Assembly: GCF_019345525.1 (NCBI RefSeq)
Contig: NZ_JAHKRA010000001.1
Span: 339,257 to 403,256, forward strand
DNA: 64,000 bases
Source of the DNA: Flavobacterium sp. NKUCC04_CG
GTDB taxonomy: Bacteria; Bacteroidota; Bacteroidia; Flavobacteriales; Flavobacteriaceae
Direction of reading: 5' to 3'
How positions within the stretch are numbered: position 1 is the first letter of the stretch; every line of letters begins with the position of its first letter. A program made the translations under genes and the position numbers. Under the pieces are notes generated by a model, which saw only the letters and a program-made list of their open reading frames with translations, was not told the origin of the DNA and ran no database searches. Positions 9,274 through 17,626 of the stretch are shown piece by piece.

Positions 9274-12090
9274 ATGGAACCACAAAAACGTCTTTTTCTA
9301 CTCGATGCCTACGCCCTTATTTTCAGAGGATATTATGCTTTTATCAAAAATCCACGTATCAACTCTAAAGGTTTAGATACTTCGGCAGTATTGGGGTTTA
9401 TGAATTCACTTATCGATGTTATACGAAGAGAAAAACCCGATCATTTAGCTGTAGCCTTCGACAAAGGAGGAAGTACTGTGCGAACGGAGATGTTTCCCGA
9501 ATACAAAGCCAATCGTCAAGCAACACCAGAAGCAATCAAAATAGCAATACCTTATATCAAGCAACTTTTAGAAGCCATGCATATTCCCATTATGGAAGTG
9601 GAGGGCTGTGAGGCCGATGATTTGATTGGAACTCTGGCCAAGCAAGCAGAAAAAGAAGGCTATCAAGTATTCATGGTTACTCCAGACAAGGATTTTGCTC
9701 AATTGGTTTCTGAGAATATTTTTATGTACAAACCAGCCAGAATGGGCAACGGTATAGAAATATGGGGAATACCAGAAGTTCAGGCTAAGTTCGAAGTTGA
9801 AGATCCCTTACAGGTCATCGACTATTTGGGAATGATGGGCGATGCTGTCGATAATATTCCAGGCCTACCTGGTGTTGGAGAGAAAACCGCAAAAAAGTTC
9901 CTACAGCAATACGGCAGTATGGAAAATCTATTGGCCAACACTCATGAACTCAAAGGCAAGATGAAAGAAAACATCGAAGCCCATAAAGACAAGGGAATTC
10001 TTTCCAAAACCTTGGCGACTATTTTATTAGACTGCCCGGTAACTTTCAACGAAAAGGATTTTGAGTTGGATAAACCAGACGTGGAAAAAACCGACGCCCT
10101 ATTTATCGAATTGGAATTCCGACGTATGAAAGAACAGTTCGACAAATTGTTTAATCCCGAAGCAACAGCTACAGCTGTCCCGACAAAAACAAACGCAGCT
10201 TTATCGACAGACGATCAATTTGATTTGTTCGGTAGTAACGAGTCTTCCGACTCTCCTACTTCATCAAGTCCGTATAAAACCCTACAAGACACGCCACACT
10301 TTTACCAAATTATTCAGGGCAACATGGCAGTTAAAATGTTTATAGAAAACCTATTAGAACAACCCAAGGTATGTTTTGATACCGAAACCACGGGATTAGA
10401 TGCGCTTCATGCGGAACTGGTCGGTATCGCCTTCTCTTACGAAAAAGGAAGTGCCTTTTACGTACCCTTTCCCGAAGACCAAGAAGAGGCTAAGGTCTTG
10501 GCTGCACAGTTCCGCCCTTTCTTTGAATCTGAAACGATTACCAAGATTGGCCAGAATTTAAAATACGACATAAAAATACTCGCTAGATACGACCTTGCTG
10601 TACGAGGCCCTATATTCGATACGATGATTGCACATTATCTAATTAACCCAGATATGCGCCATAATATGGATATACTAGCAGAAACCTACCTGAGTTATTC
10701 TCCGCAATCTATTGAAGAATTGATTGGCAAAAAAGGTAAAAATCAAAAAACCATGCGCGAGGTCGATTTGCAATTGGTCAAAGAATACGCTGGTGAAGAT
10801 GCTGATATTACTTTTCAATTGGAAGGCTATTTTGACAAACAATTGATTGAATCTGAAACAAAAAAACTCTTTGAAACCATAGAGGTTCCGTTGGTACCGG
10901 TATTGGCCGCGATGGAACAAGAGGGAATACGAGTAGATGTCGATTTTTTAAAATCGCTATCAAAAAGTCTCGATAACGACATCAAAGATTTAGAAAAGGG
11001 AATCTACGAACAGGCTGGAGAACAGTTTAATTTGGCTTCTCCAAAGCAATTGGGTGAAGTTTTGTTTGATCGATTAAAGATTGGAGGAAACAAACCTAAA
11101 AAGACCAAAACGGGTCAATATGCTACTGGCGAAGAGGTTTTGAGTTATTTGGCAGACGACAATCAAATCGTTAAAGACATCTTGGAGTGGCGTCAATTGA
11201 TTAAATTACAAAACACTTATGTAGATGCCTTGCCAAATCAAGTGGATACCGTAACAGGCAGAATACATACGGACTATATGCAAACGGTAGCCGCAACGGG
11301 ACGTTTGAGTTCTAATAATCCCAACCTACAAAACATTCCTATACGCACGGAACGCGGTCGCCAAATCAGAAAAGCCTTTGTGGCTCGCGATGAAAATTAC
11401 GTCTTACTCGCTGCCGATTATTCTCAAATAGAATTGCGTATTATCGCGGCCTTGAGTCAAGAACCCAATATGATGGAATCCTTTAAGAAAGGGGAAGATA
11501 TTCACCGTTCTACCGCAGCTAAAGTATTTGGCGTTCCTCTGGAAGAGGTTACCAAAGAGCAGCGTAGCCATGCGAAAACGGTCAACTTCGGAATCATTTA
11601 TGGGGTATCTGCGTTTGGATTGAGCAATCAAACTTCCTTATCGAGAGCAGAGAGCAAGGAATTGATCGATGCCTATTATGCTACTTATCCCGAATTAAAG
11701 AAATACATACAAACGCAAATCGACTTTGCGCGCGACCACGGTTATGTGCAAACGATTTCTGGTCGTAGGCGTTATTTAAAAGACATCAATTCACAGAACG
11801 CTATTGTTCGTGGAGCAGCAGAGCGAAATGCCGTAAATGCACCGATTCAAGGAAGTGCTGCTGATATCATCAAAATTGCGATGATAGCGATTCACAAACG
11901 CTTGATTAACGAAAATTGGAAATCCAAAATGTTATTGCAAGTACACGATGAGTTGGTATTCGATGCTCATAAAGAGGAGCTCGAGAATTTAAAAACCATG
12001 ATTAAGAGTGAAATGGAAAATGCCTTTGTATTAGAAGTTCCCTTGGTAGTAGACCTTGGAACCGGTGATAACTGGTTAGAAGCCCATTGA
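9274..12090 (+). CDS. polA: DNA polymerase I
   Basis: A 938-residue family A polymerase for Okazaki-fragment processing and repair synthesis. The 5'-3' exonuclease domain covers about 1-290, with LLDAYALIFRGYYAF and CEADDLIGTLA. A complete 3'-5' proofreading domain follows, with DTETTGLD near 368, a NLKYD motif and YAGEDAD. The polymerase domain has motif A AADYSQIELRI near 713-723, motif B RSHAKTVNFGIIYG and motif C QVHDELVF near 890. The retained DEDD residues imply active proofreading, unlike polymerases such as Taq. Confidence 0.98.
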   Translation: MEPQKRLFLLDAYALIFRGYYAFIKNPRINSKGLDTSAVLGFMNSLIDVIRREKPDHLAVAFDKGGSTVRTEMFPEYKANRQATPEAIKIAIPYIKQLLEAMHIPIMEVEGCEADDLIGTLAKQAEKEGYQVFMVTPDKDFAQLVSENIFMYKPARMGNGIEIWGIPEVQAKFEVEDPLQVIDYLGMMGDAVDNIPGLPGVGEKTAKKFLQQYGSMENLLANTHELKGKMKENIEAHKDKGILSKTLATILLDCPVTFNEKDFELDKPDVEKTDALFIELEFRRMKEQFDKLFNPEATATAVPTKTNAALSTDDQFDLFGSNESSDSPTSSSPYKTLQDTPHFYQIIQGNMAVKMFIENLLEQPKVCFDTETTGLDALHAELVGIAFSYEKGSAFYVPFPEDQEEAKVLAAQFRPFFESETITKIGQNLKYDIKILARYDLAVRGPIFDTMIAHYLINPDMRHNMDILAETYLSYSPQSIEELIGKKGKNQKTMREVDLQLVKEYAGEDADITFQLEGYFDKQLIESETKKLFETIEVPLVPVLAAMEQEGIRVDVDFLKSLSKSLDNDIKDLEKGIYEQAGEQFNLASPKQLGEVLFDRLKIGGNKPKKTKTGQYATGEEVLSYLADDNQIVKDILEWRQLIKLQNTYVDALPNQVDTVTGRIHTDYMQTVAATGRLSSNNPNLQNIPIRTERGRQIRKAFVARDENYVLLAADYSQIELRIIAALSQEPNMMESFKKGEDIHRSTAAKVFGVPLEEVTKEQRSHAKTVNFGIIYGVSAFGLSNQTSLSRAESKELIDAYYATYPELKKYIQTQIDFARDHGYVQTISGRRRYLKDINSQNAIVRGAAERNAVNAPIQGSAADIIKIAMIAIHKRLINENWKSKMLLQVHDELVFDAHKEELENLKTMIKSEMENAFVLEVPLVVDLGTGDNWLEAH

Positions 12091-12099
12091 TATTGATTT

Positions 12100-12137
12100 A
12101 ATAAAAAAGTGCCTTTGTAGAAATGCACTTTTTTATT
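12100..12137. terminator. Bidirectional terminator between polA and the convergent lipoprotein gene
   Basis: The perfect 13-bp dyad AATAAAAAAGTGC / GCACTTTTTTATT has a 12-base loop and T-rich arms on both strands. It sits 10 bp past the polA stop and 17 bp past the end of the opposing gene, so it can serve both. Confidence 0.85.
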
Positions 12138-12153
12138 AAAACCGCAAAACAAT

Positions 12154-12639
12154 TCAATTCTCAAAAATATATTTAAATTGACGCTCTAGTTCCCGAGCAT
12201 TAATAGTGACCACCGTATCAATCTTATTGTGCTCTAAGTATATCACTTTGGTTTTATTAACAAATGAATTCTGTTTATTATACGTTCTCGCAACATAAAC
12301 ATTGTTAACCGCCTTCTCTGCCTGAATTAACGCAGTAATATCTACTCTTGAACCACTGGCATTTGCAATTATAATAGAATGAGGATCATCGACATATTTA
12401 ATCACCGCTTTAGCGAAATAACTATTACAGCTTGGACAATCTTCTTCTGTCAAAACCAATATTCGCTGTATCTGACTATCTAATTGAATACCATACTCCC
12501 GTTTTAAAGAATCTGCCAATTGCTCAAATTCCGAATTGCCGCTACCAGAACAGCCCCAGAAGAAACTGAGCAAGCAAATCATCACACCTTTATAGCTCAA
12601 AAAAGTCGTATTTTTTAATGCCAAAATTACTTTTTTCAT
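12154..12639 (-). CDS. Small lipoprotein, thioredoxin-like (hypothetical)
   Basis: A 161-residue putative lipoprotein with hydrophobic segment MICLLSFFWGC ending in a lipobox cysteine. The mature part has RILVLTEEDCPSC, a strand followed by a Cys-x-x-Cys pair as in thioredoxin-fold proteins, but the rest is not recognised. The first 50 bases overlap the upstream beta-propeller gene, so the two are probably translationally coupled. An alternative ATG at 12582 would place the start just beyond the upstream stop but gives a signal peptide without positive charge. Exact start and function are uncertain. Confidence 0.65.
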   Translation of the reverse strand: MKKVILALKNTTFLSYKGVMICLLSFFWGCSGSGNSEFEQLADSLKREYGIQLDSQIQRILVLTEEDCPSCNSYFAKAVIKYVDDPHSIIIANASGSRVDITALIQAEKAVNNVYVARTYNKQNSFVNKTKVIYLEHNKIDTVVTINARELERQFKYIFEN

Positions 12640-13747
12640 CTTCTACCTTTTTTAAAATATAAACTCCATCGTCCGCAATAAACGAACTATACCACAAATA
12701 TTTTCCTTCGTCGAAAACAACTACTTTTTCAATTTTAAATTTCTCATCCAATACCGAAACCTTAAAAGGACGGTAGCCCTTTTCCTTGTTTTTAGAAATA
12801 TCAATAGTTTGTATCAGTATATATTTTTTATTTTTGGAACTATAACCAAAATCCCCAACTATGCTTTTATGTTGCAATTCGAAATTTAGAACATCACTAT
12901 CGATAGTTTGCGCCAAAGGAGCGGGCAATGCAACCGCTTGAGCATCTTCGACAATCCGTATCTCTTCGATGATTTGTAGATTTATTGGATTTACACAAAA
13001 CAAATTTGGAGAAAAGCACGAAAAAACAAAAACCTTCCCATTCTTATAGGTACTAAAACACCCATCTATATAAGCTGCAACTTTGTTTTCCATATTCCAA
13101 TAAAAATCATCCAACCCATAAATCGCCTTAGGCGATGGAGAAAAAACATCTTCAATTTTAATCAAATGAGGACTGTGGACAAAATGAGTGTAATAATATT
13201 GCGCACTTTCATAGCCTTCTCTCGGCACCTTATCCTCTTTGATATCTTGCGGATTTCCATACCATATCGGGTGCAACAACAAACTATTGCCTTCCAAAAC
13301 AAAATTTCCACTAATGGAAGATGAAAAATGATAAATAGCACCTGTATCGAAAGAAAATTGATTTAAATCTAGGCGATACCAAGTATTCCCAGCCCTATCC
13401 AATACCCGCAACTGGTTCGCACGTTTATTTAACAAGACTATCGAATCTTTGGATATAACCGAGATACCGTCTACTACTTGTATCTCTGCCACAGCAGCGG
13501 CAAGACTTACTGAATCGTTTAAATTACCCCTATTGTCATAAAACTTTATAATTCTATCCGAAATAGGATCCGCAAAATAGAATAGGTTCTCTTTACTTTC
13601 GCTATCATATAGGATACCACTAAATTTTCCTTGGTTCACAAATCCAATATCAAAAACCACCGATCGAGATGGCAACCATTTATCTTCAGACTTTCCGCAA
13701 CTGACCGTCAAAATAAATAGAAAAACAACACTTACTGTTTTATACAT
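12590..13747 (-). CDS. Lipoprotein, probable 6-bladed beta-propeller protein
   Basis: A 385-residue lipoprotein (signal peptide ending LTVSCG). It shows repeating short strands with patterns such as LFYFADPISDRIIKFYDNRG and SIVLLNKRANQLRVLDRAG, as in the DUF4221 or NHL-like propellers often found as outer-membrane-associated lipoproteins in Bacteroidota. No enzyme motif is visible. It lies between a terminator-like hairpin and the overlapping small lipoprotein. It may be a binding or scaffold subunit of a secreted complex; this is inference. Confidence 0.7.
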   Translation of the reverse strand: MYKTVSVVFLFILTVSCGKSEDKWLPSRSVVFDIGFVNQGKFSGILYDSESKENLFYFADPISDRIIKFYDNRGNLNDSVSLAAAVAEIQVVDGISVISKDSIVLLNKRANQLRVLDRAGNTWYRLDLNQFSFDTGAIYHFSSSISGNFVLEGNSLLLHPIWYGNPQDIKEDKVPREGYESAQYYYTHFVHSPHLIKIEDVFSPSPKAIYGLDDFYWNMENKVAAYIDGCFSTYKNGKVFVFSCFSPNLFCVNPINLQIIEEIRIVEDAQAVALPAPLAQTIDSDVLNFELQHKSIVGDFGYSSKNKKYILIQTIDISKNKEKGYRPFKVSVLDEKFKIEKVVVFDEGKYLWYSSFIADDGVYILKKVEDEKSNFGIKKYDFFEL

Positions 13748-13752
13748 AAAAA

Positions 13753-13791
13753 ACCATATTTAAAAGGCTGTCTAGCAAAAACCAGACAGCC
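13753..13791 (-). terminator. Terminator-like hairpin followed by shared leader motif
   Basis: Read on the minus strand, GGCTGTCT pairs with AGACAGCC (13766-13791) and is followed by TTTTAAATATGGT (13753-13765), just before the start codon at 13747. The same hairpin-plus-13-mer design recurs at 19687-19721. It would partly terminate transcription from the disrupted gene upstream. Confidence 0.6.
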
Positions 13792-13797
13792 GCTACA

Positions 13798-14277
13798 TTA
13801 AAATAATTGTTTTTTAAAAGGGTATACCAAAACTATTTCCTCGCTTTTAGCTGAATTAAAAAACAAATAATCAATCTGTGTTTCTCTGTTTTTTCGAACA
13901 CTTAAATACAACTGACCATCAAGCACAGCGTCTACCATTTTTAAATCTAACAACCTTAGCAAATTTTCTTTATCACTTCGAATGTACTCTCTTACGAATT
14001 TTTGGTCTTGATGTAAGACTACATCAAACAAGCGGTCTATAGCGCTTTGATATGCTGGTACTGTAATAATTATGGTTGGCAAACAATTACCATTGTTTCC
14101 CTCACAACCAAATTTATCTCCTCCGCGATCATAATACGCTTGCAACTCCGTAAATTACGTCACAGGGGGTTCTTGCAGTATTATTCGATTCTCAACGGCC
14201 TCACTATCTATGGTATGGTCAGTATCACAGGAAGCCAACACCAAGGAAATCAAACTAATAAAAATAAAATATTTCAT
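13798..14277 (-). pseudogene. Lipoprotein gene interrupted by an in-frame TAA
   Basis: From the ATG at 14277 the frame encodes a clear lipoprotein signal (LISLVLASCD, Cys17) and runs 40 codons to TAA at 14155-14157. The same frame then continues without a stop for 119 more codons to 13798, with protein-like sequence (NRETQIDYLFFNSAKSEEIV). The full product would be about 159 residues. This pattern fits a nonsense mutation in one lipoprotein gene, or a base-calling error, better than two genes. A TTG at 14145 could start the second half but lacks a signal. The function of the intact protein is not recognised. Confidence 0.7.
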
Positions 14278-14666
14278 AACAAAAATTTTAATATGTTAAT
14301 AATCATAAAAATAAATGAAACAACCAAGAATAAATGTTAAAAAAACAACTTTAACCCAATTGCTGTGTATGCAAAATTTAAAGTATTTAGATGTTGAACA
14401 ATAATTGATTATCTAAAATATTTTAAAACGACACAACAAATTAACACCACCTCAGTTATGAACTACTTATAGAATACCCATACCTCCTAAGTAACACTTC
14501 AAAAAACATGAGATTACTTTAGAGTTCCCCATTCCACAACAATTGAAACCGCAAATAAATTCAAAAGTCAGAAAGAAAATTTATACAGATTCCACTTCAA
14601 GAACCCGATTAATAGTTTCATTTTCAATAAACTGATCAATATCGATCCAAAAAATAAACAGTTGTA
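14278..14666. other. Intergenic region, no gene seen
   Basis: This is AT-rich sequence between the disrupted lipoprotein gene and the rplM promoter. It must hold the promoter of the minus-strand lipoprotein cluster, but no good TTG/TAnnTTTG match was found. No RNA fold or repeat was recognised. Confidence 0.5.
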
Positions 14667-14696
14667 TTGTATAATAAATAAATAGTTGTACTTTTG
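14667..14696 (+). promoter_or_regulatory. Promoter of the rplM-rpsI ribosomal operon
   Basis: TTG at 14667-14669, a 19-bp spacer and TACTTTTG at 14689-14696 match the flavobacterial housekeeping promoter pattern. It lies 46 bp before the rplM start. The leader contains a small CCC/GGG hairpin near 14701-14712. Confidence 0.75.
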
Positions 14697-14742
14697 CACT
14701 CCCTTTATTGGGAATGGAATGTTTAATTAAAATAATTTATTT

Positions 14743-15198
14743 GTGAACAATTTAAGCTACAAGACAGTATCAGCAAACAAAGCTACTACTCAAAAAGAGT
14801 GGATCATTGTAGATGCTGAAGGTCACAACTTAGGTCGTTTTGCTTCAAAAGTAGCTATGCTATTGAGAGGTAAATACAAGCCAAGTTTTACACCACACGT
14901 GGACTGTGGAGATAACGTGATCGTTATCAATGCAGAAAAAATCAATTTGACTGGAAACAAATTGGAAGAAAAACAATACATCCGTCACACGGGTTACCCA
15001 GGAGGACAAAGAGTATTGACAGCTAAAGTAATGCAACAAAAGAATCCTGCATTATTGGTTGAAAAAGCAATCAAAGGAATGTTGCCTAAGAACAAATTAG
15101 GAGCACAATTATTCCGTAATTTAAACGTAAATGTAGGTACTGCACATAAACACGATGCGCAACAACCTAAAACCGTTAATTTAAACGATCTTAAGTAA
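14743..15198 (+). CDS. rplM: 50S ribosomal protein L13
   Basis: A 151-residue uL13 protein of normal length. It has the conserved WIIVDAEGHNLGRFASKVA start of the domain, LLRGKYKPSFTPHVDCGD and the RHTGYPGG loop. It starts with GTG, which is the only codon giving the usual family N-terminus. Its stop overlaps the rpsI start (TAATG), so L13 and S9 are translationally coupled, as in most bacteria. Confidence 0.98.
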   Translation: MNNLSYKTVSANKATTQKEWIIVDAEGHNLGRFASKVAMLLRGKYKPSFTPHVDCGDNVIVINAEKINLTGNKLEEKQYIRHTGYPGGQRVLTAKVMQQKNPALLVEKAIKGMLPKNKLGAQLFRNLNVNVGTAHKHDAQQPKTVNLNDLK

Positions 15199-15584
15199 TG
15201 GGAGTTATTCACAAAATCGGTAGAAGAAAAACCGCTGTTGCTCGTGTATATGTTTCAGAAGGAACAGGAAAAATCACGGTAAACAAAAAAGAATTTGCAA
15301 CTTACTTTCCAACAGCTACTTTACAATACAAAGTAATGCAACCGATGTCTTTGACAGATAATGCAGAGAACTTTGACGTAAAAGTTAATGTTTACGGAGG
15401 AGGAACTACTGGTCAAGCAGAAGCTGTACGTATGGCAATTGCAAGAGCAATGTGTGAAGTTGATGTAGAAAACAGATCTATCTTGAAACCAGAAGGTTTA
15501 TTGACTCGTGATCCAAGAATGGTTGAACGTAAGAAATTCGGTCAGAAGAAAGCGCGTAAGAAATTCCAGTTCTCTAAACGTTAA
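15198..15584 (+). CDS. rpsI: 30S ribosomal protein S9
   Basis: A 128-residue uS9 protein. It has the N-terminal GRRKTAVARVYV motif, VYGGGTTGQAEAVRMAIARA in the middle and the basic tail KKFGQKKARKKFQFSKR, whose final Lys-Arg contacts the P-site tRNA. It is second in the rplM-rpsI operon, and the rpsB leader follows 20 bp downstream. Confidence 0.98.
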   Translation: MGVIHKIGRRKTAVARVYVSEGTGKITVNKKEFATYFPTATLQYKVMQPMSLTDNAENFDVKVNVYGGGTTGQAEAVRMAIARAMCEVDVENRSILKPEGLLTRDPRMVERKKFGQKKARKKFQFSKR

Positions 15585-15722
15585 TTTTTATTTATTATTA
15601 AAAAATCTAAGTTTTTGTTGCTCTCCTGCTGCGGTAGGAATTAGTTTAGCATCTAAATGGTTCAGACCGAGACAATCGCTACCGAATCATTGCTAATACA
15701 CAAGAACGTAAACTATTACAAA
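15585..15722 (+). promoter_or_regulatory. Candidate structured 5' leader of rpsB
   Basis: The 138-bp gap between rpsI and rpsB can form competing stems. One is TCCTGC/GTAGGA (15624-15639, loop TGCG). The other is a long-range CGGTAG/CTACCG pair (15632-15637 with 15679-15684) that encloses TTTAG-CAT-CTAAA (15645-15657) and GGT-TCAG-ACC (15659-15668). The two outer stems share bases and so exclude each other, as expected of a regulatory leader. S2 binding is inferred from known ribosomal-protein autoregulation. Confidence 0.5.
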
Positions 15723-16481
15723 ATGGCAAACAAAGTAGAAGTTAAAGAATTACTAGAGGCAGGTGTTCATTTTGGACACATGACTAGAAAGTGGGACCCA
15801 AACATGGCTCCTTACATCTATATGGAGCGTAATGGTATTCACATTATCAATCTATATAAAACAGCTGCAAAAATCGAAGAAGCTAATGAAGCTTTGAAAA
15901 AGATTGTAGCATCAGGTAGAAAAATACTATTCGTAGCTACCAAAAAACAAGCAAAAGACATCGTAGCTGAGAAAGCAGCTGCAGCAAACATGCCTTACAT
16001 CACTGAAAGATGGCCAGGTGGTATGTTGACTAACTTTGTTACTATCCGTAAAGCTGTTAAGAAAATGGCTTCTATCGATAGAATGAAGAAAGACGGTACA
16101 TTCTTAACTCTTTCTAAGAAAGAGCGCTTACAAGTTGACCGTTTACGTGCGAAATTAGAGAAAAACTTAGGTTCAATTGCTGACATGACTCGTCTACCAG
16201 CTGCTCTTTTCGTTGTAGATATCAAAGCTGAACACATCGCAATTAAAGAAGCTCAGAAATTAAACATTCCAATTTTCGCTATGGTTGACACCAACTCTGA
16301 CCCACGTCAAGTTGATTATGTAATCCCAGCAAATGATGATGCTTCTAAATCAATCGATAAAATTTTATCTTTAGTAACCAATGCAATCATTGAAGGTCAT
16401 TCTGAAAGAAAAACAGAAAAAGACGATCAACCAGTTGTAGCGGCTCCAGCTCCAGAAGTAGCTAACTCTACTGAAGAATAA
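15723..16481 (+). CDS. rpsB: 30S ribosomal protein S2
   Basis: A 252-residue uS2 protein. It begins MANKVEVKELLEAGVHFGH, the standard family start, and contains RKWDPNMAPYIYMERNGIHII, the TERWPGGMLTNF segment and the DTNSDPRQVDYVIPANDDA motif. The C-terminus ends in an acidic, Ala/Pro-rich tail. An upstream in-frame ATG at 15657 is rejected because it lies inside the probable leader and adds residues not found in S2. It is followed by tsf, the usual rpsB-tsf order. Confidence 0.97.
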   Translation: MANKVEVKELLEAGVHFGHMTRKWDPNMAPYIYMERNGIHIINLYKTAAKIEEANEALKKIVASGRKILFVATKKQAKDIVAEKAAAANMPYITERWPGGMLTNFVTIRKAVKKMASIDRMKKDGTFLTLSKKERLQVDRLRAKLEKNLGSIADMTRLPAALFVVDIKAEHIAIKEAQKLNIPIFAMVDTNSDPRQVDYVIPANDDASKSIDKILSLVTNAIIEGHSERKTEKDDQPVVAAPAPEVANSTEE

Positions 16482-16498
16482 TAATTTAACAGTATCAT

Positions 16499-16560
16499 AA
16501 AGTCGTTATGCTGATGGATGTATACTTTTGTAGACAACTATCCATAACGACTTTTTTTAT
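16499..16560 (+). terminator. Long hairpin between rpsB and tsf with a promoter in its loop
   Basis: AAAGTCGTTATG (16499-16510) is the perfect complement of CATAACGACTTT (16543-16554), and T-rich sequence follows, so this can terminate rpsB transcripts. The 32-base loop contains TACTTTTG (16523-16530), a good -7 box for an independent tsf promoter, although no strong TTG lies at the right distance upstream. Partial termination with re-initiation would set separate levels for S2 and EF-Ts. Confidence 0.65.
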
Positions 16561-16584
16561 TAACACATAACACAAGACTTTAAA

Positions 16585-17409
16585 ATGGCAAATATTACTG
16601 CTGCAGATGTAAACAAGCTGAGACAAATTACAGGTGCCGGAATGATGGACTGTAAAAAAGCGTTAGTTGAAGCTGACGGAGATTTCGATTTAGCAATTGA
16701 AAACTTACGTAAAAAAGGACAAAAAGTTGCTGCAAACAGAGCAGATAGAGAATCTACTGAAGGTGCTTCTATCGCTATTGTAAATGCAGATAAAACAGCG
16801 GGTGTTGTTATCACTTTAGGTTGTGAAACTGATTTCGTTGGTAAAAACGAAGGATTTGTAAAGTTGGCTACAGATTTAGCTAACCACGCTTTGGCTTTCC
16901 ATACAAAAGAAGACTTTTTGGCTTCTGACTTTGGTGGAATGACTGTTGCTGACAAATTGATCGAGCAAACAGGAGTTATCGGAGAAAAAATTGAAATTAC
17001 TGTATTCGAAAGATTAGAAGGTACTTTCGTTGGATCTTACATCCACGCTGGAAATAAAATCGCTACTATCGTTTCCCTTTCTGCTAATGTAGAAGGAGCT
17101 GAAGAAGCTGCAAGAAACGTAGCTATGCAAGCTGCTGCTATGAACCCAATCGCTTTAAACGAAGCTGGTGTTGATCAAGCTATCATTGACAAAGAAATCG
17201 AAATTGCAAAAGAGCAATTGAGAGCTGAAGGAAAACCAGAAGCGATGTTGGAAAACATTTCTAAAGGAAAAATCCAACGTTTCTACAAAGACAATACTTT
17301 AGTTAACCAAGATTATATCAAAGACGGTTCTATGAGCGTTGCTGCTTATATTAAAACGGTTGATCCTAGTCTTGTTATCACTGGATTCAAAAGAGCTGCT
17401 TTAGGATAA
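16585..17409 (+). CDS. tsf: Translation elongation factor Ts
   Basis: A 274-residue nucleotide-exchange factor for EF-Tu. The N-terminal UBA-like domain (VNKLRQITGAGMMDCKKAL, with the TGAGMMDCKKAL motif contacting EF-Tu) is at about 8-30. The core domain has TLGCETDFVGKNEGF near 79-95 and VGSYIHAGNKIATIV. It follows rpsB across a hairpin that may act as a terminator and promoter, and its own strong terminator lies 28 bp downstream. Confidence 0.97.
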   Translation: MANITAADVNKLRQITGAGMMDCKKALVEADGDFDLAIENLRKKGQKVAANRADRESTEGASIAIVNADKTAGVVITLGCETDFVGKNEGFVKLATDLANHALAFHTKEDFLASDFGGMTVADKLIEQTGVIGEKIEITVFERLEGTFVGSYIHAGNKIATIVSLSANVEGAEEAARNVAMQAAAMNPIALNEAGVDQAIIDKEIEIAKEQLRAEGKPEAMLENISKGKIQRFYKDNTLVNQDYIKDGSMSVAAYIKTVDPSLVITGFKRAALG

Positions 17410-17437
17410 TCCATCCAATAGCATCTATTACTATATT

Positions 17438-17471
17438 AAAGCCCTTAATCTCGCGATTAAGGGCTTTTTTT
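17438..17471 (+). terminator. Rho-independent terminator of tsf
   Basis: AAAGCCCTTAATC pairs with GATTAAGGGCTTT around the loop TCGC and is followed by a run of T. Confidence 0.92.
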
Positions 17472-17483
17472 GTTCGTCTATTC

Positions 17484-17503
17484 GTGTATATGCGTGTATA
17501 CAC
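17484..17503. promoter_or_regulatory. Inverted repeat GTGTATA-N6-TATACAC
   Basis: A perfect 7-bp dyad with a 6-bp spacer lies about 100 bp upstream of the symporter promoter and just past the tsf terminator. It has the size of a dimeric-regulator operator, but no regulator gene is adjacent. Confidence 0.35.
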
Positions 17504-17541
17504 ATCAGTGACCCGAGACTGAAAGCCAAACAAGCGAAGCA

Positions 17542-17573
17542 ATCTGCAAATCTGCGTATCTGCAAATCCGCCT
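17542..17573. repeat. Short tandem 8-bp repeat
   Basis: Four consecutive 8-mers read ATCTGCAA, ATCTGCGT, ATCTGCAA and ATCCGCCT. The array lies between the tsf terminator and the symporter gene. It is too short to call a functional element, but could vary in copy number by slippage. Confidence 0.6.
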
Positions 17574-17626
17574 GTATGCGAATTCAATAAAAAAGTCTAT
17601 TTTTGACAACTTATAATAACGACTCC

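Noticed and set aside
14047..14340. 97-codon open frame on the plus strand
   Set aside because: It lies antisense to the interrupted lipoprotein gene and has no recognisable motif.
15657..15722. 22-residue N-terminal extension of S2
   Set aside because: Not found in the S2 family and falls within a probable RNA leader.
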